Assembly: GCA_913041025.1 (NCBI GenBank) | Contig: CAJWGQ010000046.1 | Coordinates: 1-16,777, forward strand | Length of the DNA: 16,777 bases | Origin: an uncultured Gammaproteobacteria bacterium | GTDB taxonomy: Bacteria > Pseudomonadota > Gammaproteobacteria > Pseudomonadales > Azotimanducaceae_A | Direction: 5' to 3' | Part shown: positions 1-7,129 of the stretch, one piece after another | Position numbering within the stretch: position 1 is the first letter of the stretch | Layout: each line of letters starts with the position of its first letter | Notes under the pieces: generated by a model | The model's database searches: none | Told to the model about the DNA's origin: nothing | The model's input: only the letters and a program-made list of their open reading frames with translations | Made by a program: the position numbers and the translations under genes

Positions 1-87
1 AATCAGTCGGGCATCTTACCACTAGCTCTTATGTAATCGAAGTATGCTAAAAAAAATCATGCGCTATCCCACCGATTCAAATTATCT

Positions 88-456
88 ATGTATCAACAGT
101 CGATGAATATGTTTCGGTTAAAACCTCTATTTATTATTGTTGTTATCGGTTTCTGTGGATGTATCGATTCTTCCCAAAATTTTTCTCAGGAAGGATTAGA
201 AGAAGAACCATTGCTTCCGGGTAAGAGGATTTATGATGACTATTGTTTTTCATGCCACACTCCCGGTCTAAATGGTGCACCAAGAATTGGGGACAAGGAG
301 GCCTGAGCAGCTAGACTGGAGCAGGGCAGAGTCCCGTTGCTCCAATCGACGATAGAGGGCATCCAGCCTGCGATGCCACCGAGAGGAATCTGTTTTGATT
401 GCTCCGATGAACAGCTGGATGCGGCGATCGATTACATGATCGGTTACCAAGATTAA
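88..456 (+). pseudogene. Cytochrome c5-like c-type cytochrome interrupted by an in-frame TGA
   Basis: Small exported c-type cytochrome, an electron carrier at the periplasmic face of the membrane. The frame gives 122 codons with one TGA at 304-306 (codon 73). Before it are a hydrophobic N terminus with a possible lipobox (FCGC, Cys25) and the heme site CFSCH (Cys53, Cys56, His57). After it, in the same frame, come AMPP (Met96, likely axial ligand), the Cys102/Cys105 pair of cytochrome c5 proteins (CFDCSDEQL) and a normal C-terminal helix ending at TAA 454-456. The family usually has Trp where the TGA lies (GDKxAWAPR), so a TGG-to-TGA change is the simplest reading: a recent nonsense mutation or a sequence error. 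Both halves look undamaged. Start ATG 88 has no clear Shine-Dalgarno; ATG 103 or 109 are alternatives. Family assignment is firm; functional state is uncertain. Confidence 0.8.
317..344 (+). other. RNA hairpin just downstream of the in-frame TGA
   Basis: A 7-bp perfect stem (TGGAGCA 317-323 with TGCTCCA 338-344) is extended by GGG/CCC (324-326 with 333-335), with a 2-nt bulge at 336-337 and a 6-nt loop. It begins 10 nt after the TGA of the cytochrome reading frame. The pairing is seen directly. Any role, such as stop readthrough, is unproven, and the hairpin may be a chance product of coding sequence. Confidence 0.4.
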
Positions 457-474
457 AGAGTGCTTGGTGCTCGC

Positions 475-1053
475 TTAACTCAGATCATTGAGAAGGCTAT
501 CGAGCACCTTTTTAGCTACTGATGTCTCTACCTGCATTTCAGGGTGGTCAATACCCGCAGTCAAAGGCGAGCCATTTTTCAAGCCAGCAATCGACGCAGA
601 GTCGAGCTGAAAACGCATGAAATGCACTGCTGCAGTCTTTTCTTCTCTTGAACGATCAAGGTCCTCATTAGTGATCGCATAAACCTTGTCTTCGCCGTCA
701 ACTCGTAGCCATACTTTATCCTCGATTCCCACTAGCTTAGCGAGTTTACCGGCTCTCTCAATTGGGTCTGGATACTCGATCATGAAGGTGGCTTTCCAGT
801 TGTTGCCGTCGGGTATTAGGGGATTGTAAGCCGCTATTTCTTCTTCGATTTCGGAGCTTTCAAATATTTTTTCGATTCTGAGCATTTCTTGAATTTGATA
901 TTTCATGGTCAGAGCGTCTTCAAAGTAAAGAGTCGCATTGGGGCCAAGGAAAAGTTGACGGTCTTTTTTGTGGTCAAGAATAGATCGTCTGAAGTCCTCT
1001 CTTTTACTTGAGTATTCCTCGAGAGTCCAAAGGTCTTGTTTTGTTAGTTTCAT
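475..1053 (-). CDS. DUF3501 family protein of the rubrerythrin cluster
   Basis: Protein of unknown biochemical function, about 192 residues, recognisable as DUF3501 by its N-terminal KLTKQDLWTLEEY segment, the FLGPNATLYFEDALTMKYQ block, QEMLRIEKIFE, NPLIPDGNNWKATFMIEYPD and the EEKTAAVHFMRF motif. No signal peptide or membrane segment is visible, so it is probably cytoplasmic. It is the last gene of a set with an Fe-S protein and rubrerythrin, an association seen in many bacteria, which suggests a part in peroxide or iron-sulfur/redox protection. ATG 1053 was chosen because family members begin at MxKLT. An upstream ATG at 1071 would add six residues and overlap the preceding gene. The 3' end faces the cytochrome gene with only 18 nt between stops. 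The family call is strong; the role is inferred from context only. Confidence 0.88.
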   Translation of the reverse strand: MKLTKQDLWTLEEYSSKREDFRRSILDHKKDRQLFLGPNATLYFEDALTMKYQIQEMLRIEKIFESSEIEEEIAAYNPLIPDGNNWKATFMIEYPDPIERAGKLAKLVGIEDKVWLRVDGEDKVYAITNEDLDRSREEKTAAVHFMRFQLDSASIAGLKNGSPLTAGIDHPEMQVETSVAKKVLDSLLNDLS

Positions 1054-1060
1054 AGTTATT

Positions 1061-2368
1061 TTAGATTCCATATGCGTGACGAACCATGGTTAGGGGATGA
1101 ACGGATTCTTCTACTGCGTCCAGATTATGAGTGATTAGCCGGCCTGCCATGGGACAATCGGAACCGACATAATCTGCGTTGTTTTCGCTGATTTGTCGCT
1201 GAACTGGGCGTGCTATTTTAAGGGCTTTTTCATAGGACTCTGATTTTACGGCATAGGTTCCATCGTGGCCGGAGCATCGTTCAATCATGTCTACCTCGCT
1301 ATTAGGGATTAAGCTGAGGAACTCGCGTGTTTTAGCGCCGACGTTTTGAACTCTTTGATGGCAGGCAGCATGATACGAGACCTTGCCGAGAGAGTGTTTG
1401 AATTCTAGGTTTATGCTCTCTTGCTTAACATGAAGCATCAGATATTCGAACGGGTCAAAAAAATTGTCCTTTATTCTGCTTAATTCTTGTTCTTCAGGGA
1501 ACATGAGCGGCAGCTCCTGTTTAAACATCAGCACACATGACGGGATTGCTGAAACGATCTGATATCCTTCGTCGATTGCCGAGACAAGGTGCGGGAGATT
1601 GGCCTCTTTGAGCTTTTCAACCTTGGTGAGATCTCCTAACTCTAGCTTTGGCATGCCGCAACAGTTCGCATCCCAAATTATTTTTGTTTGGATTGCGTTG
1701 TGATTGAGAATGGCCGTTAAGTCTTCGATTAAGGAACTTTCCGTATTTTTATCATAACAGGTCGCAAAAATAGCCACTTTGAGTTGGCCCTGCGTGTTCT
1801 GTCCTTCGATGGACGGGTTTGCGTAGGCTTTCGCTGGTCGAGCAAATTTGGGAACTGGAGCTTCTGGATGTATCCCGATGCCTTTGTCTAAAACCTTTCT
1901 TACCGTTTTAGAGTCCAGAGCTTTGTTCACTAAGGGAGCAATAGCAGGCGAGCTCGCAGCACCAAGCGTTGCATCGGTGCTAGTCAGTACCTTGTCTCTC
2001 CACCGGCTTTTTTTGGATTCGTATTTGATAGCTTTCGCGCGAAGCATCAAATGAGGAAAGTCGATAGCCCATTCGTGTGGAGGTAGATAAGGGCATTTTG
2101 TTTCCGCGCACAGATCGCAAAGAAAGCACTCGTCGACCACTTTGATATAGTCATCTTTAGCGACACCATCGACCTCGAAGGTATCGGACTCATCGATCAG
2201 ATCGAATAGGGTGGGGAAGGAATCGCAGAGGGAAACGCATCTTCTGCAGCCGTGGCAAGCATCGAAAACCCGTTCCATTTCTTCCTCGAGTGATTGTTTA
2301 TCGTAATACTCTGGATTTTTCCAGTCGATGGGTGCCCTTTTGGGTGCTTCCAGGTTTCCTTCTTTCAT
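1061..2368 (-). CDS. Fe-S protein with two 4Fe-4S sites and CCG-type domains, rubrerythrin cluster
   Basis: Iron-sulfur electron-transfer protein related to GlpC and the HdrD/LutA-type cysteine-rich (CCG) proteins, 435 residues. The N terminus binds two 4Fe-4S clusters: Cys38, 41, 44, 48 (CHGCRRCVSLCD) and Cys81, 84, 87, 92 (CFLCDLCAETKCP). The C-terminal half holds two CCG-like modules: Cys204 with CCG at 236-238 and Cys278, then Cys336 with RCSGHDG at 364-370 and Cys405. The second module has CSG in place of CCG, which I recall as usual in GlpC-like members. This type is known in SEED as the Fe-S oxidoreductase-like protein in the rubrerythrin cluster. It is probably soluble or peripheral; its partner and substrate are unknown. 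Start ATG 2368 has a weak GGA upstream. The gene follows a terminator placed after rubrerythrin and runs directly into the DUF3501 gene. Confidence 0.9.
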   Translation of the reverse strand: MKEGNLEAPKRAPIDWKNPEYYDKQSLEEEMERVFDACHGCRRCVSLCDSFPTLFDLIDESDTFEVDGVAKDDYIKVVDECFLCDLCAETKCPYLPPHEWAIDFPHLMLRAKAIKYESKKSRWRDKVLTSTDATLGAASSPAIAPLVNKALDSKTVRKVLDKGIGIHPEAPVPKFARPAKAYANPSIEGQNTQGQLKVAIFATCYDKNTESSLIEDLTAILNHNAIQTKIIWDANCCGMPKLELGDLTKVEKLKEANLPHLVSAIDEGYQIVSAIPSCVLMFKQELPLMFPEEQELSRIKDNFFDPFEYLMLHVKQESINLEFKHSLGKVSYHAACHQRVQNVGAKTREFLSLIPNSEVDMIERCSGHDGTYAVKSESYEKALKIARPVQRQISENNADYVGSDCPMAGRLITHNLDAVEESVHPLTMVRHAYGI

Positions 2369-2395
2369 ACAGTTCCGTTTGCTTTATTTAAACTT

Positions 2396-2425
2396 AAAAA
2401 AAGGGGGCGTTACTGCCCCCCTTTT
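2396..2425 (-). terminator. Intrinsic terminator/attenuator between rubrerythrin and the Fe-S gene
   Basis: On the minus strand a GC stem GGGGGC / GCCCCC (2420-2415 with 2408-2403), with a 6-nt loop, is followed at once by seven Ts. This is a classic Rho-independent terminator for the rubrerythrin transcript. The plus-strand reading also ends in TTTT but would be weaker. Only 27 nt separate it from the next start codon, so the downstream genes probably depend on readthrough. Confidence 0.8.
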
Positions 2426-2450
2426 ATCCATAAACGAACCGAAAAAACCG

Positions 2451-2864
2451 TTACATAGCATCCAGAGCCTTTTGGAAACGATTGGCGTGGGACCTTTCAG
2501 CTTTAGCTAAGGTTTCAAACCAATCAGCAATCTCGTCAAAACCCTCGTCTCTGGCGGTTGATGCCATTCCAGGATACATATCAGTGTATTCATGGGTTTC
2601 GCCGGCGACCGCTGCCTTGAGGTTATCTGAAGTTGATCCAATTGGTAGTCCAGTGGCAGGATCTCCAACCTTTTCCATGTATTCTAGATGTCCGTGAGCA
2701 TGTCCGGTCTCGCCTTCGGCTGTTGATCTGAATACTGCAGCCACGTCGTTTTCACCCTCGACATCGGCTTTCGCTGCAAAGTATAAGTATCGCCGGTTTG
2801 CTTGAGATTCGCCGGCAAATGCATCTTTGAGGTTCTGAAGGGTATTACTGTCTTTTAAATCCAT
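2451..2864 (-). CDS. Rubrerythrin without rubredoxin domain (erythrin-like)
   Basis: Ferritin-like diiron protein, likely a cytoplasmic peroxidase reducing hydrogen peroxide, 137 residues. The four-helix diiron ligands are visible: Glu19 ([14 protein letters not shown]), Glu52 and His55 (GETGH), Glu89/Glu92 (AGETHEY), Glu123 and His126 (AERSH). The C-terminal rubredoxin domain of classical rubrerythrins (about 190 residues, two CxxC pairs) is absent and there is no cysteine at all, so electrons must come from another protein. The Fe-S protein two genes' length downstream is a natural candidate. ATG 2864 is preceded by GGGAG at 9 nt spacing. A strong terminator follows the stop codon, so this gene is probably expressed above the two genes after it. 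Confidence 0.93.
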   Translation of the reverse strand: MDLKDSNTLQNLKDAFAGESQANRRYLYFAAKADVEGENDVAAVFRSTAEGETGHAHGHLEYMEKVGDPATGLPIGSTSDNLKAAVAGETHEYTDMYPGMASTARDEGFDEIADWFETLAKAERSHANRFQKALDAM

Positions 2865-2989
2865 ATGAGTGAGCTCCCGATTGTAAGTAACCAGAGACCA
2901 AAGAGGTCAGCGTTAATTTTTGATCGCTTTAGTGTGAAAGGTGCTACTACTCACCAATCACGCGCATTTCTTATTAGATCACAATGGTG

Positions 2990-3023
2990 GTTGAAAAAAA
3001 ACTTTCAAGGTTTGGTTTTCAAC
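2990..3023. promoter_or_regulatory. Inverted repeats in the rubrerythrin/permease divergent spacer
   Basis: The 197-nt spacer between the divergent rubrerythrin and permease genes contains GTTGAAAA (2990-2997) and its exact reverse complement TTTTCAAC (3016-3023). A nested, mutually exclusive hairpin TTGAAA/TTTCAA lies at 2991-3008. It could be an operator or an upstream RNA structure. I found no convincing -35/-10 pair in this AT-rich spacer on either strand. Confidence 0.3.
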
Positions 3024-3061
3024 TTTTTATGCTTGCCGTGATGAGTTGATATAGTTCTCTA

Positions 3062-3931
3062 ATGGAAACTTGGTTATTACTCACTTTTCTTGGCGCATTT
3101 TTGCAAAATATCAGATCTTTTCTGCAGCGGCGCATTACGGATAAATTATCGATCAATGGGTCGAGTTTTGTTCGATTCTTGTTTGCTATTCCTTTAGCGA
3201 TACTACTGGTTCTCCTTCTCGTAGATAGAATACCGTCTTTACCTTGGACATTCTTGGGATATGTGATTGCTGGTGGGGTTGCCCAAATAATCGGAACTTC
3301 ATGCCTGATTTCTGCGGTGGTGAAGGGAAATTTTTCCGTTGGTACTACGCTGTCCAAGACGGAAGCCGCGCAGGCAGCACTGTTTGGCCTTGTGGTTTTG
3401 GGGGACGCGATTACTGCCTCCATTGCCCTAGGGATTTTGGTTAGTTTGGCAGGTGTGGCATGTCTATCATGGAGTCAAGGATCTTTTTTATCGAATTTGT
3501 CGCGGCGGTCACTCTTTTTAGGCTTGATATCCGGAACGGGCTTCGCAGTAGCTGCTGTCTGTTTTAGAGGGGCGAGCTTATCTCTTGAATTTGGTGAATT
3601 TTTCGAACGAGCAGCGCTAACAGTTTTGGTTGCCGTTTCCCTTCAATCAATCATTATGGGTGCGTATCTTTTGGTTCGAGAGCCTGGCGAATTAGCCCGA
3701 GTTTTTCAAAATTGGCGAATTTCATCAGTCATTGGTTGTGTAGGCATGCTGGCCTCTTTATGCTGGTTTTCCGCGATGACCCTTAATAGTGCTGCCATTG
3801 TAAGGGCTGTAGGTCAAATAGAACTGTTGTTTACACTGTTAACCACGATCTGGTTGTTTAAAGAGCGTCTGCGTATTGTTCAATTACTGGGTATGGTTTT
3901 GATTGTGGCTGGAATTTGGTTGTTGATATAA
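3062..3931 (+). CDS. EamA/DMT-superfamily permease
   Basis: Inner-membrane transporter of the drug/metabolite (EamA) superfamily, 289 residues, with about ten hydrophobic segments in two repeats of five. Typical features are the N-terminal helix ending in a basic turn (FLQRRITDK), the segment FSVGTTLSKTEAAQAALFG at the end of the first repeat, and the C-terminal pattern SAAIVRAVGQIELLFTLLTTIWLFKERL near residues 242-269, where EamA proteins carry a conserved Glu before the last helices. The substrate cannot be read from sequence. ATG 3062 has no strong Shine-Dalgarno. The stop is 11 nt before the start of a crotonase, so the two are probably co-transcribed, and the permease may import or export an acid or thioester precursor handled by that enzyme. 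That link is inference. Confidence 0.85.
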   Translation: METWLLLTFLGAFLQNIRSFLQRRITDKLSINGSSFVRFLFAIPLAILLVLLLVDRIPSLPWTFLGYVIAGGVAQIIGTSCLISAVVKGNFSVGTTLSKTEAAQAALFGLVVLGDAITASIALGILVSLAGVACLSWSQGSFLSNLSRRSLFLGLISGTGFAVAAVCFRGASLSLEFGEFFERAALTVLVAVSLQSIIMGAYLLVREPGELARVFQNWRISSVIGCVGMLASLCWFSAMTLNSAAIVRAVGQIELLFTLLTTIWLFKERLRIVQLLGMVLIVAGIWLLI

Positions 3932-3942
3932 GGATTTAATTG

Positions 3943-4671
3943 ATGAGCGAAGTCAATGTAGAGATAGAAGATGGGTGGGCTGAGGTAATCCTGAATCGCC
4001 CCGAGAGAAAAAATGCGATTAACGGTCCCCTGGGCTTAGAACTTCGAGACGCCTTTGAAACACTCAGTGTCGATGATGAAGTGAGAGTCATCCTCTTCCG
4101 AGGAAGCGAGGGAGCCTTTTGTTCTGGTCTAGATTTAAAAGCTTTTAATGAACCTCCTGAACCCGAGTGGGTCAAGGATTTTCAACAAATTTGGAGAGGT
4201 GCGCATCGAGCGATTTTCAATTGTAAAAAGCCCGTCGTAGGGGCATTGGAGAGGTTTGCAATTAACGGGGGTGCTGCATTGGCTTTAGCATGCGATTTAC
4301 TGGTCGTGGGCAGAGAGTCATTTATTCAGGTCGGCGAAGCGCAGATAGGGATGGCCGCGCCCTATAACCTAGCTTGGCTTAGCCTGCGGCATTCCGAGTC
4401 CACCATAGCTCGTGTCGCACTGATAGGAGACCGAATATACGGTGAGGAGATGAAATCCTGCGGGCTTGCCGATGTTTGCTGTGAGGACTCTCAAGTGTTG
4501 ATAGAAGCAAAAGACTTAGCCGCAAAATTAGCTGCTTACCCTGGGCATGGTCTGAAAAGGATAAAGACTGTAATGCGAGGTGCTCAAAGCCTTGATGCCG
4601 ATGATTGGTTCAACTGCTTTACTGGCTCCGACCCTGTCGAGGAGAGAACCAAGCCTAGTAAAGTAAATTAG
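3943..4671 (+). CDS. Enoyl-CoA hydratase/isomerase family protein (crotonase)
   Basis: Crotonase-fold enzyme acting on an acyl-CoA thioester, 242 residues, cytoplasmic. The first oxyanion-hole segment is AFCSGLDLKAF (59-68) and the second is INGGAALALACDLLV (107-121). The position that is the first catalytic Glu in true hydratases (GGGxEL) is Ala here. The second acidic residue is present as Glu132 in GEAQIGM. This pattern fits an isomerase, hydrolase or other crotonase reaction better than a classic hydratase, but the substrate is unknown. ATG 3943 has AAGGA 8 nt upstream overlapping the permease stop region; a TTG one codon earlier is unlikely. The stop is 2 nt from that of the convergent idi gene. 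Confidence 0.85.
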   Translation: MSEVNVEIEDGWAEVILNRPERKNAINGPLGLELRDAFETLSVDDEVRVILFRGSEGAFCSGLDLKAFNEPPEPEWVKDFQQIWRGAHRAIFNCKKPVVGALERFAINGGAALALACDLLVVGRESFIQVGEAQIGMAAPYNLAWLSLRHSESTIARVALIGDRIYGEEMKSCGLADVCCEDSQVLIEAKDLAAKLAAYPGHGLKRIKTVMRGAQSLDADDWFNCFTGSDPVEERTKPSKVN

Positions 4672-4673
4672 CC

Positions 4674-5255
4674 TTAGATGTTCTTGAGCTGCTCGGCATA
4701 ATCCTGGTTTAGTGTTGACCACTCCAGTTTCAACCACGGGGTATAAAGATCTGTGTTTTCTCTTAGCTCTTTGGTAAGGGATTCCTTTGAAATCCACTTC
4801 CAGCTCTGAACCTCATTTGGGTTTGGCGCAGGCGCTCCATCGAAACGTCCAAAATAAACCGAGCAAAGCTCGTTTTCGCTGAGCTGAGTGTTGAAGCGCG
4901 CTTGGTACTCAAATTTGTATACGAATTTTAAATCGGACTGCACGCCCAATTCTTCTCCAATCCTTCTAGAGGCGGCAAAGTCAATCGATTCACCGGCTCG
5001 TGGATGGGAGCAGCAAGTATTTGACCAAAAGTCTCCCCACAGAGGTTTACTTGTGGCGCGCTGCTGAATGAGGACTTCTCCGGATCGGTTAAACAGAAAT
5101 ATTGAAAAGGCTCGGTGAAGCTTGCCTTGGTCTTCATGGCATCGAGTTTTGTCCAGAAAACCTATTTCTTGGTCGTTAGAATCAACTAAAATCAGAAGAT
5201 CGGGGTTTTCACCCTCAGAATTCGCATTGTTGACGATGTCTAGTTGGTTGTTCAT
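4674..5255 (-). CDS. idi: Isopentenyl-diphosphate delta-isomerase, type I
   Basis: Interconverts isopentenyl and dimethylallyl diphosphate for isoprenoid synthesis (quinones, undecaprenol, possibly carotenoids), cytoplasmic, 193 residues (the E. coli enzyme has 182). The Nudix fold and active site are complete: metal ligands His40, His47 (KLHRAFS) and His84, catalytic Cys82 in NTCCSHP, and Glu127/Glu129 in SENELCSVYFG. RRIGEELG (97-104) is the Nudix-box helix. The C-terminal VQSWKWISKESL block is typical. ATG 5255 has no evident Shine-Dalgarno, but an extended -10 lies about 27 nt upstream. It stands alone, convergent with the crotonase and divergent from an alpha/beta hydrolase. Being outside any isoprenoid cluster is common for this gene. 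Confidence 0.95.
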   Translation of the reverse strand: MNNQLDIVNNANSEGENPDLLILVDSNDQEIGFLDKTRCHEDQGKLHRAFSIFLFNRSGEVLIQQRATSKPLWGDFWSNTCCSHPRAGESIDFAASRRIGEELGVQSDLKFVYKFEYQARFNTQLSENELCSVYFGRFDGAPAPNPNEVQSWKWISKESLTKELRENTDLYTPWLKLEWSTLNQDYAEQLKNI

Positions 5256-5281
5256 TTTTGTTGTTTGGTGTCGATCAACCT

Positions 5282-5290
5282 AATATACCA
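5282..5290 (-). promoter_or_regulatory. Extended -10 promoter candidate for idi
   Basis: On the minus strand TGGTATATT (TGn plus TATATT) lies 27 nt before the idi start codon. It resembles a sigma70 extended -10 element. No good -35 hexamer is present, which extended -10 promoters can tolerate. The predicted leader would be about 20 nt. Confidence 0.35.
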
Positions 5291-5346
5291 GATCTGACCC
5301 TCGGGCTTGGTGCGGATTTTCAGAAGTTGTAAGGAGAACAATAGGC

Positions 5347-6261
5347 ATGGACGACTCTAAACCTGAAGAGATTTATTTATCGGTCAATGGCATTAAAATT
5401 TGTTGTTTTCGTTGGGGCGATCCCGACGGAAGAGCTTTGTTATTGGTCCATGCGACAGGGTTTCACGCTCGGTGTTGGGATGAAGTCGTTGCACATTTGC
5501 CCTCGGACTGGAACATCGTTAGCGTCGACATGAGAGGACATGGTCGATCAGAAAAACAGGGGCCTTACGGATGGGCACAATTTGGTTCAGATTTAAATGA
5601 GGTCACCTCGCAGTTGGACATAAAAAAAGCAATTGGGGTTGGGCATTCGATGGGTGGCTATTGCGTGACGGAGGTTGCTTATTTATCACCTGATGTTTTT
5701 TCGGATTTAGTGCTTGTTGATCCCGTAATTAGGCCGCCCGATGCCTATGATAGTCAGACAGCAGTGCCAGATGGATCAGTTGAAGATCACCCGATTGCTC
5801 GTCGGAGAAGTCAATTCGAATCATGGGTCGAGATGTACGACCGTTATGAGCAAAGAAGTCCTTATAGCTTATGGCAGCGACAAGTCTTTGAGGATTATTG
5901 TCGGCATGGTGTAATTCCGGCAAGAGAGGGGAGTGGGGTTGAGTTGGCATGTCCTGGTTCTGTTGAAGCTTCCATTTATATGGGAAACAATGAGTCCTCG
6001 ATACACGAATTCATACCCAAGATTTCTCAAAACACAATGATCTTGAGAGCACCGCCTAGAAAAAACGATAGCGCGGAAGTCGATTTTACGGCGTCTCCTA
6101 CCTGGCCTGGTTTAGTTAAATCTTTTCCTAATGCTGAGGAATTGTATTTGGACCACCTGACTCATTTTATTCCTATGCAGGAGCCTGAATTTGTGGCGGA
6201 CGTGATCAAGCAAGTTGATCAGGGTAGTACGGTAACGAAACAAATAAGAGAGGGAGAATAA
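5347..6261 (+). CDS. Alpha/beta hydrolase
   Basis: Serine hydrolase of the alpha/beta fold, 304 residues, probably cytoplasmic (no signal peptide). LLLVHATGFHARCWDEV (31-47) forms the oxyanion turn, DMRGHGRS (61-68) is the usual strand-4 motif, GHSMGG carries nucleophile Ser101, and LTHFIPMQEP holds the catalytic His273. LVLVDP with Asp125 follows the nucleophile strand. Some cofactor-free ester or C-C bond hydrolases of ring-cleavage routes look like this, but the substrate is not assignable. ATG 5347 has AAGGAG 10 nt upstream. The stop codon is 1 nt before the start of a luciferase-like oxidoreductase, so they are one transcript and may act in sequence on the same compound (inference). Confidence 0.9.
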   Translation: MDDSKPEEIYLSVNGIKICCFRWGDPDGRALLLVHATGFHARCWDEVVAHLPSDWNIVSVDMRGHGRSEKQGPYGWAQFGSDLNEVTSQLDIKKAIGVGHSMGGYCVTEVAYLSPDVFSDLVLVDPVIRPPDAYDSQTAVPDGSVEDHPIARRRSQFESWVEMYDRYEQRSPYSLWQRQVFEDYCRHGVIPAREGSGVELACPGSVEASIYMGNNESSIHEFIPKISQNTMILRAPPRKNDSAEVDFTASPTWPGLVKSFPNAEELYLDHLTHFIPMQEPEFVADVIKQVDQGSTVTKQIREGE

Positions 6262-6262
6262 T

Positions 6263-7108
6263 ATGAACATAGGTTTTGCCATGGCCTTCAACCAATTTAC
6301 TGAGCCTGCTTTGATCGCGGACTCGGCGATTTTGATTGAAGAAATGGGCGCTTACTCAGTTTGGGCACCAGAGCATGTGATGTTTTTCCCTGAATATGCC
6401 TCCTCTTATCCCTACAGCGAGTCGGGAAGGATTCCTGGGGATCCAGAAGGCTTACTTGACCCGTTTACAGTATTAACTTTTATTGCGGCCCGAACAAAGA
6501 ATCTGCGATTGGGGACCGGTATTTGTTTGGTGCCTCAAAGAAACCCGATTTACACGGCAAAAATGGTTGCTGATCTAGATTATCTCTCTGGTGGAAGAGT
6601 CGATTTTGGCGTTGGAATTGGTTGGTTGAAAGAAGAATTTGTTAATTTAGGGATGGATTTTAAGAACCGAGCTGCAAGATGTATTGAATATATTGAAGTC
6701 ATGAAGGAGTTGTGGAGTCCTGAGGTTTCTGAATATCGGGGAGAAACTGTTGATCTAAGACCATGCCATTTCAACCCCAAACCCACTCAAAAACCTCATC
6801 CCCCGATCTACTTCGGAGGCGAAAGCGATGCTGCTTTATACCGAGTGGCGACTTTTGGAGATGGCTGGTATGCCTATGATATCTCTCCGGAAGAACTGGC
6901 TTTAAGGTTGGATTCACTTGATAGCAAGATGCAACAAACCGGCCGATCTCTGGACCAGATTGAATTGATTGTGGGCCCTAATCGCCACCCGGTGAATGAA
7001 AAGACAATAGAGCAGTATTCGTCTTTGGGTGTAACGCAGCTCGTTGTTACTTTGTATGGCTCTGACCTTGCGAAAATCGAACAGAGAGCAGCCCAATTCT
7101 TGAGCTAG
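6263..7108 (+). CDS. Luciferase-like (LLM class) flavin/F420-dependent oxidoreductase
   Basis: TIM-barrel oxidoreductase of the bacterial luciferase superfamily, 281 residues, close to the F420-dependent MSMEG_2256-like subfamily (TIGR03619). Visible blocks are GAYSVWAPEHVMFFPEY (30-46), LDPFTVLTFIAARTKNLRLGTGI, the barrel segment LSGGRVDFGVGIGWLKEEF (residues about 108-126), HPPIYFGGES and ATFGDGWYAY. It reduces or oxygenates a small organic molecule using reduced FMN or F420; sequence alone does not decide which. The start ATG 6263 follows GGGAGAATAAT, with the Shine-Dalgarno inside the end of the hydrolase gene. It is co-transcribed with that hydrolase. The 3' end faces a second LLM-family gene 21 nt away. 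The two proteins are related but clearly diverged, so this is not a recent duplication. Confidence 0.88.
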   Translation: MNIGFAMAFNQFTEPALIADSAILIEEMGAYSVWAPEHVMFFPEYASSYPYSESGRIPGDPEGLLDPFTVLTFIAARTKNLRLGTGICLVPQRNPIYTAKMVADLDYLSGGRVDFGVGIGWLKEEFVNLGMDFKNRAARCIEYIEVMKELWSPEVSEYRGETVDLRPCHFNPKPTQKPHPPIYFGGESDAALYRVATFGDGWYAYDISPEELALRLDSLDSKMQQTGRSLDQIELIVGPNRHPVNEKTIEQYSSLGVTQLVVTLYGSDLAKIEQRAAQFLS

Positions 7109-7129
7109 CATGGTCAATAAGTCTATTTG

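Noticed and set aside
1..87. Gene end or promoter at the left edge
   Set aside because: No recognisable coding motif. TATGCT at 43-48 lacks a -35 at proper spacing, so nothing can be called.
304..306. TGA read as selenocysteine
   Set aside because: The position is a conserved Trp, not Cys, in the family, and no selA/selB/selC is visible. Nonsense mutation or sequence error is more likely.
268..450. Minus-strand open frame of 60 codons under the cytochrome gene
   Set aside because: It is the antisense of the intact second half of the cytochrome frame, whose family motifs are clear; no family resemblance of its own.
457..474. Possible terminator between the cytochrome and DUF3501 genes
   Set aside because: Only a 3-bp GAG/CTC pairing and no T-run; not a terminator.
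2895..2908. GACC/GGTC hairpin upstream of rubrerythrin
   Set aside because: Only 4 bp of pairing; too weak to support an operator or structure.
3019..3423. Minus-strand open frame of 134 codons at the start of the permease gene
   Set aside because: It overlaps a well-supported EamA permease in antisense and reads as low-complexity sequence without recognisable motifs.
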